From: DATAYF01 sp036272735
Lineage (GTDB): Bacteria; Chloroflexota; Ktedonobacteria; Ktedonobacterales; Ktedonobacteraceae
Reading direction: 5' to 3'
DNA: 16,858 bases
Assembly (NCBI GenBank): GCA_036272735.1
Contig: DATAYF010000590.1
Coordinates: 1 to 16,858, forward strand
The translations under genes and the position numbers were made by a program. The notes under the pieces are model-generated. The model was not told the origin of the DNA and ran no database searches. It saw only the letters and a list, made by a program, of their open reading frames with translations. Each line of letters begins with the position of its first letter. Positions within the stretch are counted from its first letter, which is position 1. Of the stretch, positions 1 to 6,734 are shown one piece after another.

Positions 1-1139
1 CAATCAAACTGCGGAATATGGGCATTCACATTCTGCTTGTTTTTCGTCTAATGAAAGCTCCTCACGGCATTTTTTAATGGTCGTCATTTGAAAACTTTAT
101 TGTCAGGGCTTTCGCTTAACAAGCGGTGATGGTGGGACAAAGTAACTCTGTTCGCAAGTAATGAGAGAATAAGGAAGCGCGAGCGTGATACAAGCTGAGT
201 CCCATCTGTTGTGCATACAATTTAAGTGAAATCCATGCATGATAACAACATGCCAAGTGGTTGCGTTGGGAACGAGTTTTGCGACACTGACATTTCTCAC
301 TACCAGTGAGTTGCTTGAGTCCACGATGCAATTCTTCGACCTGCCAACGTACGTCATTCACTTCTTGAGCGACCTGCGCGGTAACAGTCTCATCAAGCTC
401 ATTCGTGATGAGCCAGTCAATGCTGCCGTCTGTAGCAACTAGCTTGAATAATCGCACGGGAAACGGGACCGCTTTCAAGCGAACGACGATGCCATAGTGC
501 AGACGCTCTTCGGTCCAATTGATCTCTTGGAGGTGCTCATAGCCGGTGTCTTTGCTGAGGCTGACCATGCGATTCTCTTTGAGTGCAGTATAAAAGAACC
601 GACCAGCGCGGTGTATAAGTTTCAGGTTGTCAGCCGCAGAATACCATGAATCAAAAAGGATGCGACGCGCTTGGATACCTTTGTCTGCCAGCGCACGGAT
701 GAACATCTCACGAAAGTGGTCATTCTTCGTTTTCCCATCCACCTCCGGCGCATATACCCGGTAATCGATGGGATAGAAATCACCAGACTCTCCAGTGGTA
801 TGGACCAAATTGACCACACCAATTCCGCGCACGAGGCCGTGTTTGGCCCCGCTGTATTGGCGTTTGACCATCTCGATTTTCTGCGAATAGTGTTTGTCCT
901 GCACGCTGTCATCCACGATCAGAAAGGCTTCGGAACTCTCGTGAATCAATCCATGTACCAACTCCCACACATGACGAGCTGTCAATCGTTCGTGGCTCAA
1001 ATAGTCTGTGATCGCATCATGGCTGACTCCCTCTAGATGCTTTGCCAAATTCGTACACGTATAATTGATGGGCGTACTGATCAGGTATTCGACGTATTTC
1101 TGTTTGGTTACCATGTTTCTCTCTTACCTGCTTTCGCTC
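1..1139 (-). mobile_element. IS701/IS4-like insertion sequence, ends not resolved
   Basis: This is the span that plausibly belongs to the insertion sequence around the transposase. The right end must lie between the transposase start (1114) and the neighbouring gene's stop at 1140-1142, unless the element replaced that gene's tail. I searched by eye for matching inverted ends in 1-115 and 1115-1200 and found none, so the left end may lie outside the window or the ends may be degenerate. A 9-bp direct repeat gctttcgct occurs at 108-116 and 1130-1138, but its left copy overlaps the transposase stop, so it does not fit a simple target duplication. Bases 1-115 hold no other gene that I can see. 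Confidence 0.45.
116..1114 (-). CDS. IS701/IS4-like DDE transposase
   Basis: This is a cut-and-paste transposase of the DDE RNase-H fold, 332 residues and apparently full length. Visible catalytic features are the first acidic residue in IVDDS (Asp68 or Asp69), the second in RILFDSWYS (Asp155), and a glutamate in the signature R256-x3-E260-x6-K267 (RWQVEELHRGLK). The last is the R-x3-E-x6-K part of the IS4-superfamily YREK motif, with Asn rather than Tyr at the first position. The N-terminal 60 residues form a helical part ahead of the catalytic core, as in IS701-type enzymes. The frame is open from ATG to TAA without a break, so the protein could be active. The gene lies tail-out toward the window edge and its promoter side abuts the stop of the winged-helix gene. 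The family call is firm; the choice of IS701 over other IS4-superfamily branches rests on overall resemblance. Confidence 0.85.
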   Translation of the reverse strand: MVTKQKYVEYLISTPINYTCTNLAKHLEGVSHDAITDYLSHERLTARHVWELVHGLIHESSEAFLIVDDSVQDKHYSQKIEMVKRQYSGAKHGLVRGIGVVNLVHTTGESGDFYPIDYRVYAPEVDGKTKNDHFREMFIRALADKGIQARRILFDSWYSAADNLKLIHRAGRFFYTALKENRMVSLSKDTGYEHLQEINWTEERLHYGIVVRLKAVPFPVRLFKLVATDGSIDWLITNELDETVTAQVAQEVNDVRWQVEELHRGLKQLTGSEKCQCRKTRSQRNHLACCYHAWISLKLYAQQMGLSLYHARASLFSHYLRTELLCPTITAC

Positions 1140-2054
1140 TCAATCGAGTTCCCTGAAATAAGCACATAAATTGCTTATTTGCTCACCGAGCCAAATGACC
1201 TCATCATCAACCATCTGGTTCCACGAAGCGAAGAATATGCGGTCAGTTTCTCCCTCGATATCATCTCGTATCTTCTGCCCTTGCGGGGCGAGTTCAAGGG
1301 AATTATCTCTAGCTATAATATATCCCGACTTAGCGAGTTCTAGGATGCCTTGCTGGACATCAGCAGGCTGTTGCGATTCTGCGAGAGTGGAGATTAAACT
1401 GGGGAGTGTTCGCGCTTCTTTGCTCCAAATTCGGCTCAAGATATCAAAGACTGGCCCAGAGAATCGGTGGGCCCGCCATGCGGCCATGTGCGCATCATCC
1501 CGTGCCTCCCACAAGCCCAAAATGGCCCATTCTATCTGGACAATGGCTGGCGCCTCTTCGACTGGTAAACGTCGTTGGGTCCTTGCTTGATGAGCTTTGA
1601 TCAAGGGTTCTGGAGATTGCCAGGAGCGATGTACCCGCTCTATGAGAGCCACTGCTAACGTTGGCAGAGATAGTGATGGAGGGATCTCAAGCGAACCTAT
1701 ATAGGCACGAGCAGCAATCTCGATCTGATTGATGAGTATACCCCCTGTATCTGTCACAAAATATCCGTCATCCCGTTGTTGAAGATAGCCCCGTTCGGCA
1801 AGAAGTGGGAGGTGGTCGAAAATCGTAAACCGAGTCGCATAAGGATTGAAGAGATGTTTCTGCATTTGCTCTAACGTTAGTGTCTGTCCTCTTACGGTTT
1901 CCCCTTCCAATGCGCGTAATAGAGAGAATGCAGGACGAGTCAGGTGACTTTCATCGAGGAAAGTCTGAAGCCCTGTCCATTTACGTCTTCTGAGTCGCAG
2001 GAAGAGCGAAAGTTGCTCAACTATTGTACGCCGCATGGCTATGAGTGTTTTCAT
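1140..2054 (-). CDS. two-lobed winged-helix protein (SCO6745/SalK-like)
   Basis: The 304-residue protein appears to carry two winged-helix lobes. The first is about residues 38-105: a helical segment, then TLEQMQKHLF, a recognition-like helix, and a wing YLQQRDDGYFVTDTG. The second is about residues 205-275: SLISTLAESQ, VQQGILELAKSGYI, then NSLELAPQGQKIR. The tail IRDDIEGETDRIFFASW resembles the end of the SCO6745/SalK-like MarR-fold family, where an acidic T-D-R segment is typical; this is from memory. No DNA target or ligand site can be read. The ATG start is supported by aaaggga on the minus strand, five bases upstream, and by an extended -10 further up (2118-2126). The stop is only about 25 bases from the transposase start, so the insertion sequence may have landed at the very end of the gene. 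A transcriptional regulator is likely, a substrate-binding protein of the same fold possible. Confidence 0.55.
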   Translation of the reverse strand: MKTLIAMRRTIVEQLSLFLRLRRRKWTGLQTFLDESHLTRPAFSLLRALEGETVRGQTLTLEQMQKHLFNPYATRFTIFDHLPLLAERGYLQQRDDGYFVTDTGGILINQIEIAARAYIGSLEIPPSLSLPTLAVALIERVHRSWQSPEPLIKAHQARTQRRLPVEEAPAIVQIEWAILGLWEARDDAHMAAWRAHRFSGPVFDILSRIWSKEARTLPSLISTLAESQQPADVQQGILELAKSGYIIARDNSLELAPQGQKIRDDIEGETDRIFFASWNQMVDDEVIWLGEQISNLCAYFRELD

Positions 2055-2117
2055 ATGTATCCCTTTGGTTCATCCTAATTTTCTCTCGTTCGCTTTCTCA
2101 GATAGGAGGCTGGATAA

Positions 2118-2126
2118 ATTGTATCA
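2118..2126 (-). promoter_or_regulatory. candidate extended -10 promoter of the winged-helix gene
   Basis: On the minus strand this reads TGATACAAT, a TG-N extension followed by a good -10 hexamer (TACAAT), about 60 bases before the winged-helix start. No convincing -35 hexamer is seen at 16-18 bases, which is compatible with an extended -10 promoter. Confidence 0.35.
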
Positions 2127-2189
2127 AAAACTAATACTTCAGCCTAGACCCGTCAATCACCAATAACTTCCTTGAAGCGAAAGTCCTGA

Positions 2190-2351
2190 AAATTTGAGGA
2201 ATTGCCTGGTGGAAGAACCAGGCTCACTGCTCAATCTGTTTTCCAGTCAGTCGCTGACCGCGATGGTATGCTCCAAAGTGGCGCGGAAGAAGGAATCACT
2301 GATACCTATGAGCGCCTTGCAAAACTACTGAAAAAGATGGAAAGGCTCTAG
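2190..2351 (+). pseudogene. C-terminal stub of an AHSA1/SRPBCC-domain protein
   Basis: A 53-codon open stretch without a start codon ends at TAG (2349-2351). It reads KFEELPGGRTRLT, then SVADRDGMLQSGAEEGI, then YERLAKLLKKM. This is the typical end of AHSA1/START-like (SRPBCC) proteins: the FEELPGGRTRLT strand and the long C-terminal helix that begins RDxMLxSGxEEG and ends in RLxELL. The preceding frame is closed by TGA at 2187-2189. Reading one frame over (AKVLK) may continue upstream, but nothing clearly belonging to the family is visible there. The N-terminal two thirds, including the ligand pocket, are missing. Such genes often travel with winged-helix regulators and small DUF1579-like proteins, which fits the neighbours. 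The identification is by motif memory, not search. Confidence 0.6.
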
Positions 2352-2456
2352 AAAGCAGGCGCGTCATTGTATCGACGCAATGGCGAAAGGAGCGAAAGCC
2401 CAACCTACAGAGAAATCGCCCTCAAAAGGACAGGGGACAAAAAGGAGGAGATGTTC

Positions 2457-2937
2457 ATGGCAAACAACGAAAATACACCACCGATGCACGTGTCCCGACC
2501 CGATCCTGCGCTGGAGCGCCTGGAAAAATTGGTCGGCACCTTGGGAATTAAAAGGTCGAACACTTGACTCGAAAGAGGACAACATCAGCGGATGGTCTAC
2601 TTTTGAATGGCTACCGGGTGGATTTTTTCTTCAAATAAGTGGCGAGATTACCTTTAAGGGCTTGAGAATCCAGAGCATGGAAATCATCGCCTATGATCCA
2701 ACGAGTCAAACGTTCCCTGCAAACGTCTATTCAGATATGTCGGGAACCGTCCTTTCATATCAATGGAACGTTCAGGGCAATATCGTTACACACTGGACGA
2801 AAGGGGCGAAGTATACGGGTACATTCAGTGAAGATGGCAACATCCTCACCGGTGGCTGGCGGCCAGATGAGGGGGCGGAAGTTACGGATGGCGCAACATA
2901 CGACGCGACAATGATCCGTGTGCAGGGCAGGAAATAA
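2457..2937 (+). pseudogene. DUF1579-like small protein, broken by a +1 frameshift
   Basis: A strong ribosome site (aaaggagg) precedes ATG at 2451 and 2457; 2457 has the better spacing (about 8). The frame starts MANNENTPP, runs through ALERLEKLVGT and then hits TGA at 2565-2567. One base of the TT at 2541-2542 appears to be extra: without it the reading passes directly into VGTWELKGRTLDS and continues to TAA at 2937, giving about 159 residues. The restored protein has the LVGTWxxxG opening of DUF1579/lipocalin-like beta-barrel proteins, then alternating strands (GWSTFEWLPGGFFL, GTVLSYQWNVQG, KYTGTFSEDGNILTGGW). Its function is unknown; members are small soluble proteins often found beside AHSA1-domain genes. 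The long frame upstream of the shift is an artefact of the other phase. Either a recent mutation or a sequencing indel would explain it. Confidence 0.75.
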
Positions 2938-2942
2938 CGCCC

Positions 2943-2960
2943 GCATGCCCTGGCGCATGC
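2943..2960. repeat. hairpin between convergent genes
   Basis: GCATGC at 2943-2948 and again at 2955-2960 pair with each other around a 6-base loop, just after the DUF1579-like stop and before the convergent exporter gene. There is no T-tract, so this is at best a weak terminator or pause hairpin. Confidence 0.3.
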
Positions 2961-3040
2961 ACAGGTGGGCAGAGATGAGGGAGCGGGATCGACTTCAACG
3001 GCCGATTTCGCCCCCCCGCCTTTTGGAGAAACCTGGAGGG

Positions 3041-4843
3041 TTAATCCGCACTACTGGATAGAGAAGACGCGGACGATGGCTCCTGGGAAGCTAGTACCGT
3101 CTGAGCGGCAGCATCCTTCTCCTCGCCCCCATCCACGTAGCGCTTGCCGCGCAACAGCGAGGCCACGGCAGCAATAATGCACATTACCATCGAGAGGTAG
3201 AAGACGGCGCGCAATGCCGACATAAATGGTGGCGCGATAAGGTTCGGGAAGAATTGCTTGCCGAGCAGGTGCGCCTGGTTGGCCGCTGGTAAGGCATGCA
3301 ATACCGCTGGAGGCAACAGAGTACCCATTGGGTTGTAACCCAGGAATGCGGCGAAGAGCGCCGAGGTTGGCGGTAAGTTAGCGATACTATGCGCGATAGT
3401 GCCAGGTACCGACGCCTGAAGCAAACCGGTGGAAAGCGCTAAAGGCAGTGTCGCCGCCAGGCCAGCCGTGATAATGCTGAAGAAGACGCCGATACTGACC
3501 AATGTCGCGGAGTTCTGGAATGTGGCACGCATGCCTGAAGCACCGCCGCGCTGGTCGGCTGGTACGCTACTCATCACGGCCGCTGTATTAGGAGCCGCGA
3601 ACATGCCCTGCCCAACCCCCAACATGAACAATATCAACGCGAACAGCACATAATTGAAATTTGATGGGAGGAAGGTCAGCAGGAGGAAACCAACCGCCTG
3701 AATAACCATACCCACCGTAGAAAAGAGTCGTGCCCCAAAGAGGTCGGATAAGAAGCCGCTGATAGGACCCATGATCACAAAGCCGATCAGCAAGGGCAAC
3801 AGACAAATGCCCGCCCATAGCGGCGTTACCGCGTAGTCGTAGCCATGCAGCGGGAGCCAGATGCCCTGTAGCCAGATGATGAGCATGAACTGCAAACCGC
3901 CGCGCGCGATACTTGCCAGGAAACTACTGATGTTACCGGCTGCGAACATGCGAATTTTGAAGAGACTGAGCTGGAACATAGGATCGTCGGTGTGTAGCTC
4001 GATCCAGATGAAGGCAGCCAACAGCACGACCCCCACCGTTAACATGGCAATCACTAAGGGGCTACTCCAGCCAACCGGCGAGTTCCCATAGGGCTCGATG
4101 CCGTAGGTGATGCCCAGCAACAAAATTGTGCCACCAAAGGCAAACGTGATGTTGCCAAGCCAGTCGATCTTTTGATGCTCACGAATGGTGGCCGTCTCGC
4201 GCAACATGAGGTACGCCCAGATGGTGCCGATGATCCCAACCGGCACGCTCACCAGGAAGACGAGCCGCCAATTGAAATAGGCCAGGATACCACCTAGAAT
4301 CAGTCCGATAACGGAGCCAAGGATGGCCGCGATCTGATTGACGCCCATTGCCAACCCGCGTTGATTTGCGGGAAACGCATCGGTAATGATGGCCGTACTG
4401 TTGGCAAAGAGGAAGCCGGAGCCAACTCCTTGAACCAGGCGGAAAATGATCAGTTCCAATGCGCCCGTGTTGCCCGTACCCGGCGTCAGCCAGAGCAGGA
4501 TACTGCCCACGCTAAAGATGGCGAATCCCATGTTATACAGCTTGACACGGCCGAACATATCAGAGATGCGACCAAACGTGACCAGCAGAGTCGCTGTCAC
4601 AACCATATAACCGAGGAGCATCCACAGGAAGTAATTCGTTTCACCTTTTGCCAGCGGATTAATATGGATACCATTGAAGATGGCGGGGAGCGAGATCAAA
4701 ACGATACTCGCATCGATACTTGCCATCAAGACACCCAGGGTCGTGTTCGAGAGCGCAATCCACTTATAGTGTGGGCCGACCGGCCTACGACTCCTCGGAG
4801 TACGTATTACTCCCTGAGCGACATCACCTTGAGAGGCTGCCAT
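3041..4843 (-). CDS. DHA2-family MFS drug exporter (EmrB/QacA type)
   Basis: A proton-driven multidrug exporter of the inner membrane, 600 residues with about 14 hydrophobic segments, the size and layout of the DHA2 family. Visible marks are the first-helix signature MASIDASIVLISLPAI (residues 40-55, with the conserved Asp44), motif A GRISDMFGRVKLYNMG after helix 2 (91-106), and antiporter motif C in helix 5 (ILGSVIGLILGGILA), followed by NWRLVFLVSVPVG. A longer loop between the last helices (about residues 465-545) and a Ser/Ala-rich hydrophilic tail are lineage-specific. The start ATG at 4843 has only a modest ribosome site (aaagga, about 11 bases away). The gene is transcribed alone from a promoter near 5108 on the minus strand, which implies an untranslated leader of roughly 250 bases. 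The substrate cannot be read from the sequence. Confidence 0.9.
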   Translation of the reverse strand: MAASQGDVAQGVIRTPRSRRPVGPHYKWIALSNTTLGVLMASIDASIVLISLPAIFNGIHINPLAKGETNYFLWMLLGYMVVTATLLVTFGRISDMFGRVKLYNMGFAIFSVGSILLWLTPGTGNTGALELIIFRLVQGVGSGFLFANSTAIITDAFPANQRGLAMGVNQIAAILGSVIGLILGGILAYFNWRLVFLVSVPVGIIGTIWAYLMLRETATIREHQKIDWLGNITFAFGGTILLLGITYGIEPYGNSPVGWSSPLVIAMLTVGVVLLAAFIWIELHTDDPMFQLSLFKIRMFAAGNISSFLASIARGGLQFMLIIWLQGIWLPLHGYDYAVTPLWAGICLLPLLIGFVIMGPISGFLSDLFGARLFSTVGMVIQAVGFLLLTFLPSNFNYVLFALILFMLGVGQGMFAAPNTAAVMSSVPADQRGGASGMRATFQNSATLVSIGVFFSIITAGLAATLPLALSTGLLQASVPGTIAHSIANLPPTSALFAAFLGYNPMGTLLPPAVLHALPAANQAHLLGKQFFPNLIAPPFMSALRAVFYLSMVMCIIAAVASLLRGKRYVDGGEEKDAAAQTVLASQEPSSASSLSSSAD

Positions 4844-4871
4844 TATGCATAATTTCCTTTCATACCAGTAA

Positions 4872-5030
4872 CAACGTCTCTTTCAACTTTTACAAGGTAC
4901 TTATCAGCAGAGCGAGGCTACAACCACGCCACAACGTAGCGGTGCGCGTGCTCTTTTCTGGATCAGCGCTGAACAGTTGTTAACCAAAATGATGGGTGCT
5001 GATGAAGGTTTGCAGCGTTGGAGAGCTTAA
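4872..5030 (+). other. unassigned 52-codon open stretch, possible gene remnant
   Basis: Between stop codons at 4869-4871 and 5028-5030 one plus-strand frame stays open for 52 codons with a protein-like composition: RLFQLLQGTYQQSEA, then SGARALFWISAEQLLTK, then MMGADEGLQRWRA before the stop. It has no start codon before Met40 and no ribosome site, so it is not an intact gene. The helical, Ala/Leu-rich end could be the tail of a lost regulator divergent from the exporter, but I do not recognise the family. It also lies inside the presumed long leader of the exporter on the other strand, so chance is not excluded. Confidence 0.25.
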
Positions 5031-5107
5031 CCCGCAACTCGCAATGTGTCGCCTTTGCCACCGAATACGGCTGTACTTACAGCACGCATCCATATATCCA
5101 ATAACCA

Positions 5108-5142
5108 TTATACAATATCGTTAACGTAAACGTAAGCGTTGG
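5108..5142 (-). promoter_or_regulatory. exporter promoter overlapped by a CGTWRR hexamer array
   Basis: On the minus strand a perfect -10 TATAAT lies at 5113-5108. Seventeen bases upstream is TTACGT, a weak -35. The spacer and -35 region are built from four head-to-tail hexamers on the plus strand: CGTTAA, CGTAAA, CGTAAG, CGTTGG (5119-5142). An operator lying between -10 and -35 is typical of MerR-type activators of efflux genes, but no MerR gene is in the window, so the regulator is unknown. The transcript would start near 5101 and run leftward into the DHA2 exporter. Confidence 0.45.
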
Positions 5143-5161
5143 AGGCATGAAAATGCAATGG

Positions 5162-5202
5162 TTGAGGTTTTGTCTACGTTGGCGGTGCATACAAAACCTC
5201 AA
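5162..5202. repeat. perfect 12-bp inverted repeat between divergent promoters
   Basis: TTGAGGTTTTGT (5162-5173) is exactly reverse-complemented at 5191-5202 (ACAAAACCTCAA) with a 17-base spacer. It sits 15 bases upstream of the -35 of the aminotransferase promoter and upstream of the exporter promoter, outside both expected transcripts. The arms are 29 bp apart, close to three helical turns, so it could be a two-site operator for a dimeric regulator. Without a T-tract it does not look like a terminator. Confidence 0.5.
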
Positions 5203-5216
5203 TCGTTTGCCCATGC

Positions 5217-5247
5217 TTGACATGATGTAGGCGACTTCTGCTATACT
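5217..5247 (+). promoter_or_regulatory. extended -10 sigma-A promoter of the riboswitch-aminotransferase unit
   Basis: A perfect -35 TTGACA (5217-5222) and a -10 TATACT (5242-5247) preceded by TGC (an extended -10). The 19-base spacer is long, but the TG extension compensates. Transcription would start near 5254, giving an untranslated leader of about 190 bases that contains the riboswitch and terminator. Confidence 0.7.
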
Positions 5248-5271
5248 ATGATTAGAGACAGAGCATGCTCT

Positions 5272-5355
5272 TCAGGTGACTGGCGAAAAGACGTGGGCAA
5301 CCACGGGGAAACCTGATGAATAGTAGGAGACGTTGTCAGCCGCTCGCCTGGGCTG
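5272..5355 (+). promoter_or_regulatory. ZTP (pfl motif) riboswitch aptamer
   Basis: This aptamer senses ZTP/ZMP, the purine intermediate that accumulates when 10-formyl-tetrahydrofolate is short. All conserved parts are present. P1 is TCAGGT/ACCTGA (5272-5277 with 5311-5316), enclosing the signature TGACTGGCG. P2 is CGTGG/CCACG (5292-5296 with 5301-5305) capped by a GCAA tetraloop and followed by GGGGAA. After a variable linker, P3 is CAGCC/GGCTG (5337-5341 with 5351-5355) with the signature CGCCTGGGC. The pseudoknot GGCG (5282-5285) with CGCC (5345-5348) can form. An intrinsic terminator begins one base later, so ligand binding most likely stabilises P3 and favours read-through into the aminotransferase gene. 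Known members control purine and one-carbon genes. Confidence 0.88.
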
Positions 5356-5356
5356 G

Positions 5357-5387
5357 GGCACCAAAGATTGGTTTTGGTGCCTTTTTT
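5357..5387 (+). terminator. intrinsic terminator of the ZTP riboswitch expression platform
   Basis: A perfect 9-bp stem GGCACCAAA/TTTGGTGCC (5357-5365 with 5373-5381), a 7-base loop and six T residues (5382-5387). G-U pairs between 5355-5356 and the first T residues can extend the stem into the P3 strand of the aptamer, giving a direct way for the two structures to exclude each other. It lies 60 bases before the aminotransferase start. Confidence 0.88.
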
Positions 5388-5446
5388 GTTGGCGTTCGTT
5401 GGCGTTCTATTGGCATTATAGATATAGAGGAAGATGGAGAAAACTG

Positions 5447-6619
5447 ATGCTACAGGAGAAAATTGCGCTGCACACTGCTGGTCCTACCCCTATCCCCCCA
5501 CGAGTCAATGCCGCGATGGCAACCCCGATGATCAACCATCGTGGCGAGGCTTTCACCAGGCTCTACCGCGACGTTGCAAGCAAGTTGCAAGCGACCTTCC
5601 AGACACAAGAACAGGTCTATGTGCTGGCAGGAAGCGGCAGTGGTGGCTGGGAGGCATCGATGGTCAATTTTGTGCCGACCGGTGCGCGCGTGTTAAATGT
5701 GATTATCGGCGATTTTGGTGAGCGTTGGGCCAAAGCCAACACGGCGCTGGGATTCCAGGTCGAATGCCTGGAATATCCCGTGGGCACAGCGGCACGCGCT
5801 GAGGATGTGGCAAACTACCTGGACGAGCACAAAGGCACAATCAAAGCCGTCTGCTTGCAACATAACGAGACCAGCACCGGCGTCTTTAATCCACTGCGTG
5901 AAATCGCCGCGGAAGTATCCAGGCGCGGTGTCCTGGTACTGGTCGACGCGGTCTCTAGCCTGGGAGCCATGCCGCTTGAGATGGACGCCTGGGGCCTCGA
6001 CGTCGTCTTTACCGGCTCGCAAAAAGCACTGATGTGCCCTCCCGGACTGATGATCATTGCGGCCAACGCCAAGGCCTGGTCAATGGCGGAACAGGCCACC
6101 ACGCCGCACTTTTTCTTTGATCTCAAGGGCTACCGGAGCAGTTTCGAGAAAGGCCAGACGCCGTATACCCCTCCGGTCTCGCTCTACTTCGGACTCCAGG
6201 CCGCGCTCACGATGCTTGAGGAAGAGGGGACCGCACAAACCCAGCAGCGTCACCACCTTATGGGCGAGATGAGCCGCTCGGGAGTCAAAGCGGCGGGACT
6301 TGAACTGCTCTGCCAGGACGAACGTTTTGCCTCCGATACGCTCACGGCCGTCAAACTGCCGCAGGGCGTCGATGCCGGTGCCTTCCGCAAGGCCGCGCTG
6401 AACACCTTTGGTGTTGTGCTGGCGGCGGGCCAGGGCAAGGCGATGAAGGATTCGATCTTCCGCATCGGCCACATGGGCTACATCACACCGAACGACGTGC
6501 TGGTGGCGCTGGCTGCGGTAGAGAATAGTCTCGCACACGTCGGCTATCCCATCGAGCCGGGTAAAGCCGTTACCGCCGCACAAAAGGTATGGATCGAGCA
6601 GACAGGCACATTAAGATAA
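5447..6619 (+). CDS. class V aminotransferase, serine/alanine-glyoxylate type
   Basis: A PLP-dependent cytosolic aminotransferase, 390 residues, close to the usual length of the serine-pyruvate/alanine-glyoxylate (AGXT-like) branch. It opens with HTAGPTPIPPRV, followed by MINHRGEAF, which is typical of this branch. The cofactor-binding Asp167 lies in LVDAVSSLG, and the Schiff-base Lys193 in TGSQKALMCPPG. A C-terminal FRIGHMGYI supplies the substrate-carboxylate arginine. The likely reaction is amino transfer among serine, alanine and glyoxylate or a related keto acid. In organisms lacking SerC such enzymes can make serine. ATG 5447 is preferred: ggaga lies 6 bases upstream, whereas the in-frame TTG at 5333 lies inside the riboswitch and would translate through the terminator. 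Control by a ZTP riboswitch ties it to glycine/serine supply for one-carbon units. Exact substrates cannot be read. Confidence 0.88.
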   Translation: MLQEKIALHTAGPTPIPPRVNAAMATPMINHRGEAFTRLYRDVASKLQATFQTQEQVYVLAGSGSGGWEASMVNFVPTGARVLNVIIGDFGERWAKANTALGFQVECLEYPVGTAARAEDVANYLDEHKGTIKAVCLQHNETSTGVFNPLREIAAEVSRRGVLVLVDAVSSLGAMPLEMDAWGLDVVFTGSQKALMCPPGLMIIAANAKAWSMAEQATTPHFFFDLKGYRSSFEKGQTPYTPPVSLYFGLQAALTMLEEEGTAQTQQRHHLMGEMSRSGVKAAGLELLCQDERFASDTLTAVKLPQGVDAGAFRKAALNTFGVVLAAGQGKAMKDSIFRIGHMGYITPNDVLVALAAVENSLAHVGYPIEPGKAVTAAQKVWIEQTGTLR

Positions 6620-6627
6620 ACGCTGAG

Positions 6628-6667
6628 AGGATGAGCACAGGAATGCACGAAACTCCGTGTTCATCCT
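6628..6667 (+). terminator. terminator-like hairpin after the aminotransferase
   Basis: AGGATGAGCAC (6628-6638) pairs with GTGTTCATCCT (6657-6667) with one G-U pair, and GGA/TCC inside extends the stem. It starts nine bases after the aminotransferase stop. The lack of a T-tract makes it a weak or factor-dependent terminator. It suggests the downstream reductase is transcribed separately. Confidence 0.4.
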
Positions 6668-6734
6668 ACACGTGAAGGTATGGTAATGTCTATTTGCGTG
6701 GGGGACAAGATAGCTCACAAAAAGGAGGTTTGCC

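Noticed and set aside
108..1138. 9-bp direct repeat gctttcgct as a target-site duplication of the insertion sequence
   Set aside because: It would place the element end inside the transposase stop codon, leaving no room for a terminal inverted repeat, and IS701-type duplications are normally 4 bp.
106..2401. 11-bp inverted repeat gggctttcgct (106-116) and agcgaaagccc (2391-2401), a possible composite element around the transposase and winged-helix gene
   Set aside because: One 11-bp match in over 2 kb is about what chance gives; the left copy overlaps the transposase stop and no target duplication flanks it.
2364..2585. 73-codon minus-strand frame over the start of the DUF1579-like gene
   Set aside because: No ribosome site or recognisable motif; the plus strand has a strong ribosome site and family motifs.
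4361..4852. 163-codon plus-strand frame opposite the DHA2 exporter
   Set aside because: It is a shadow of the exporter: no ribosome site, and its charged, repetitive composition mirrors codons of the membrane protein.
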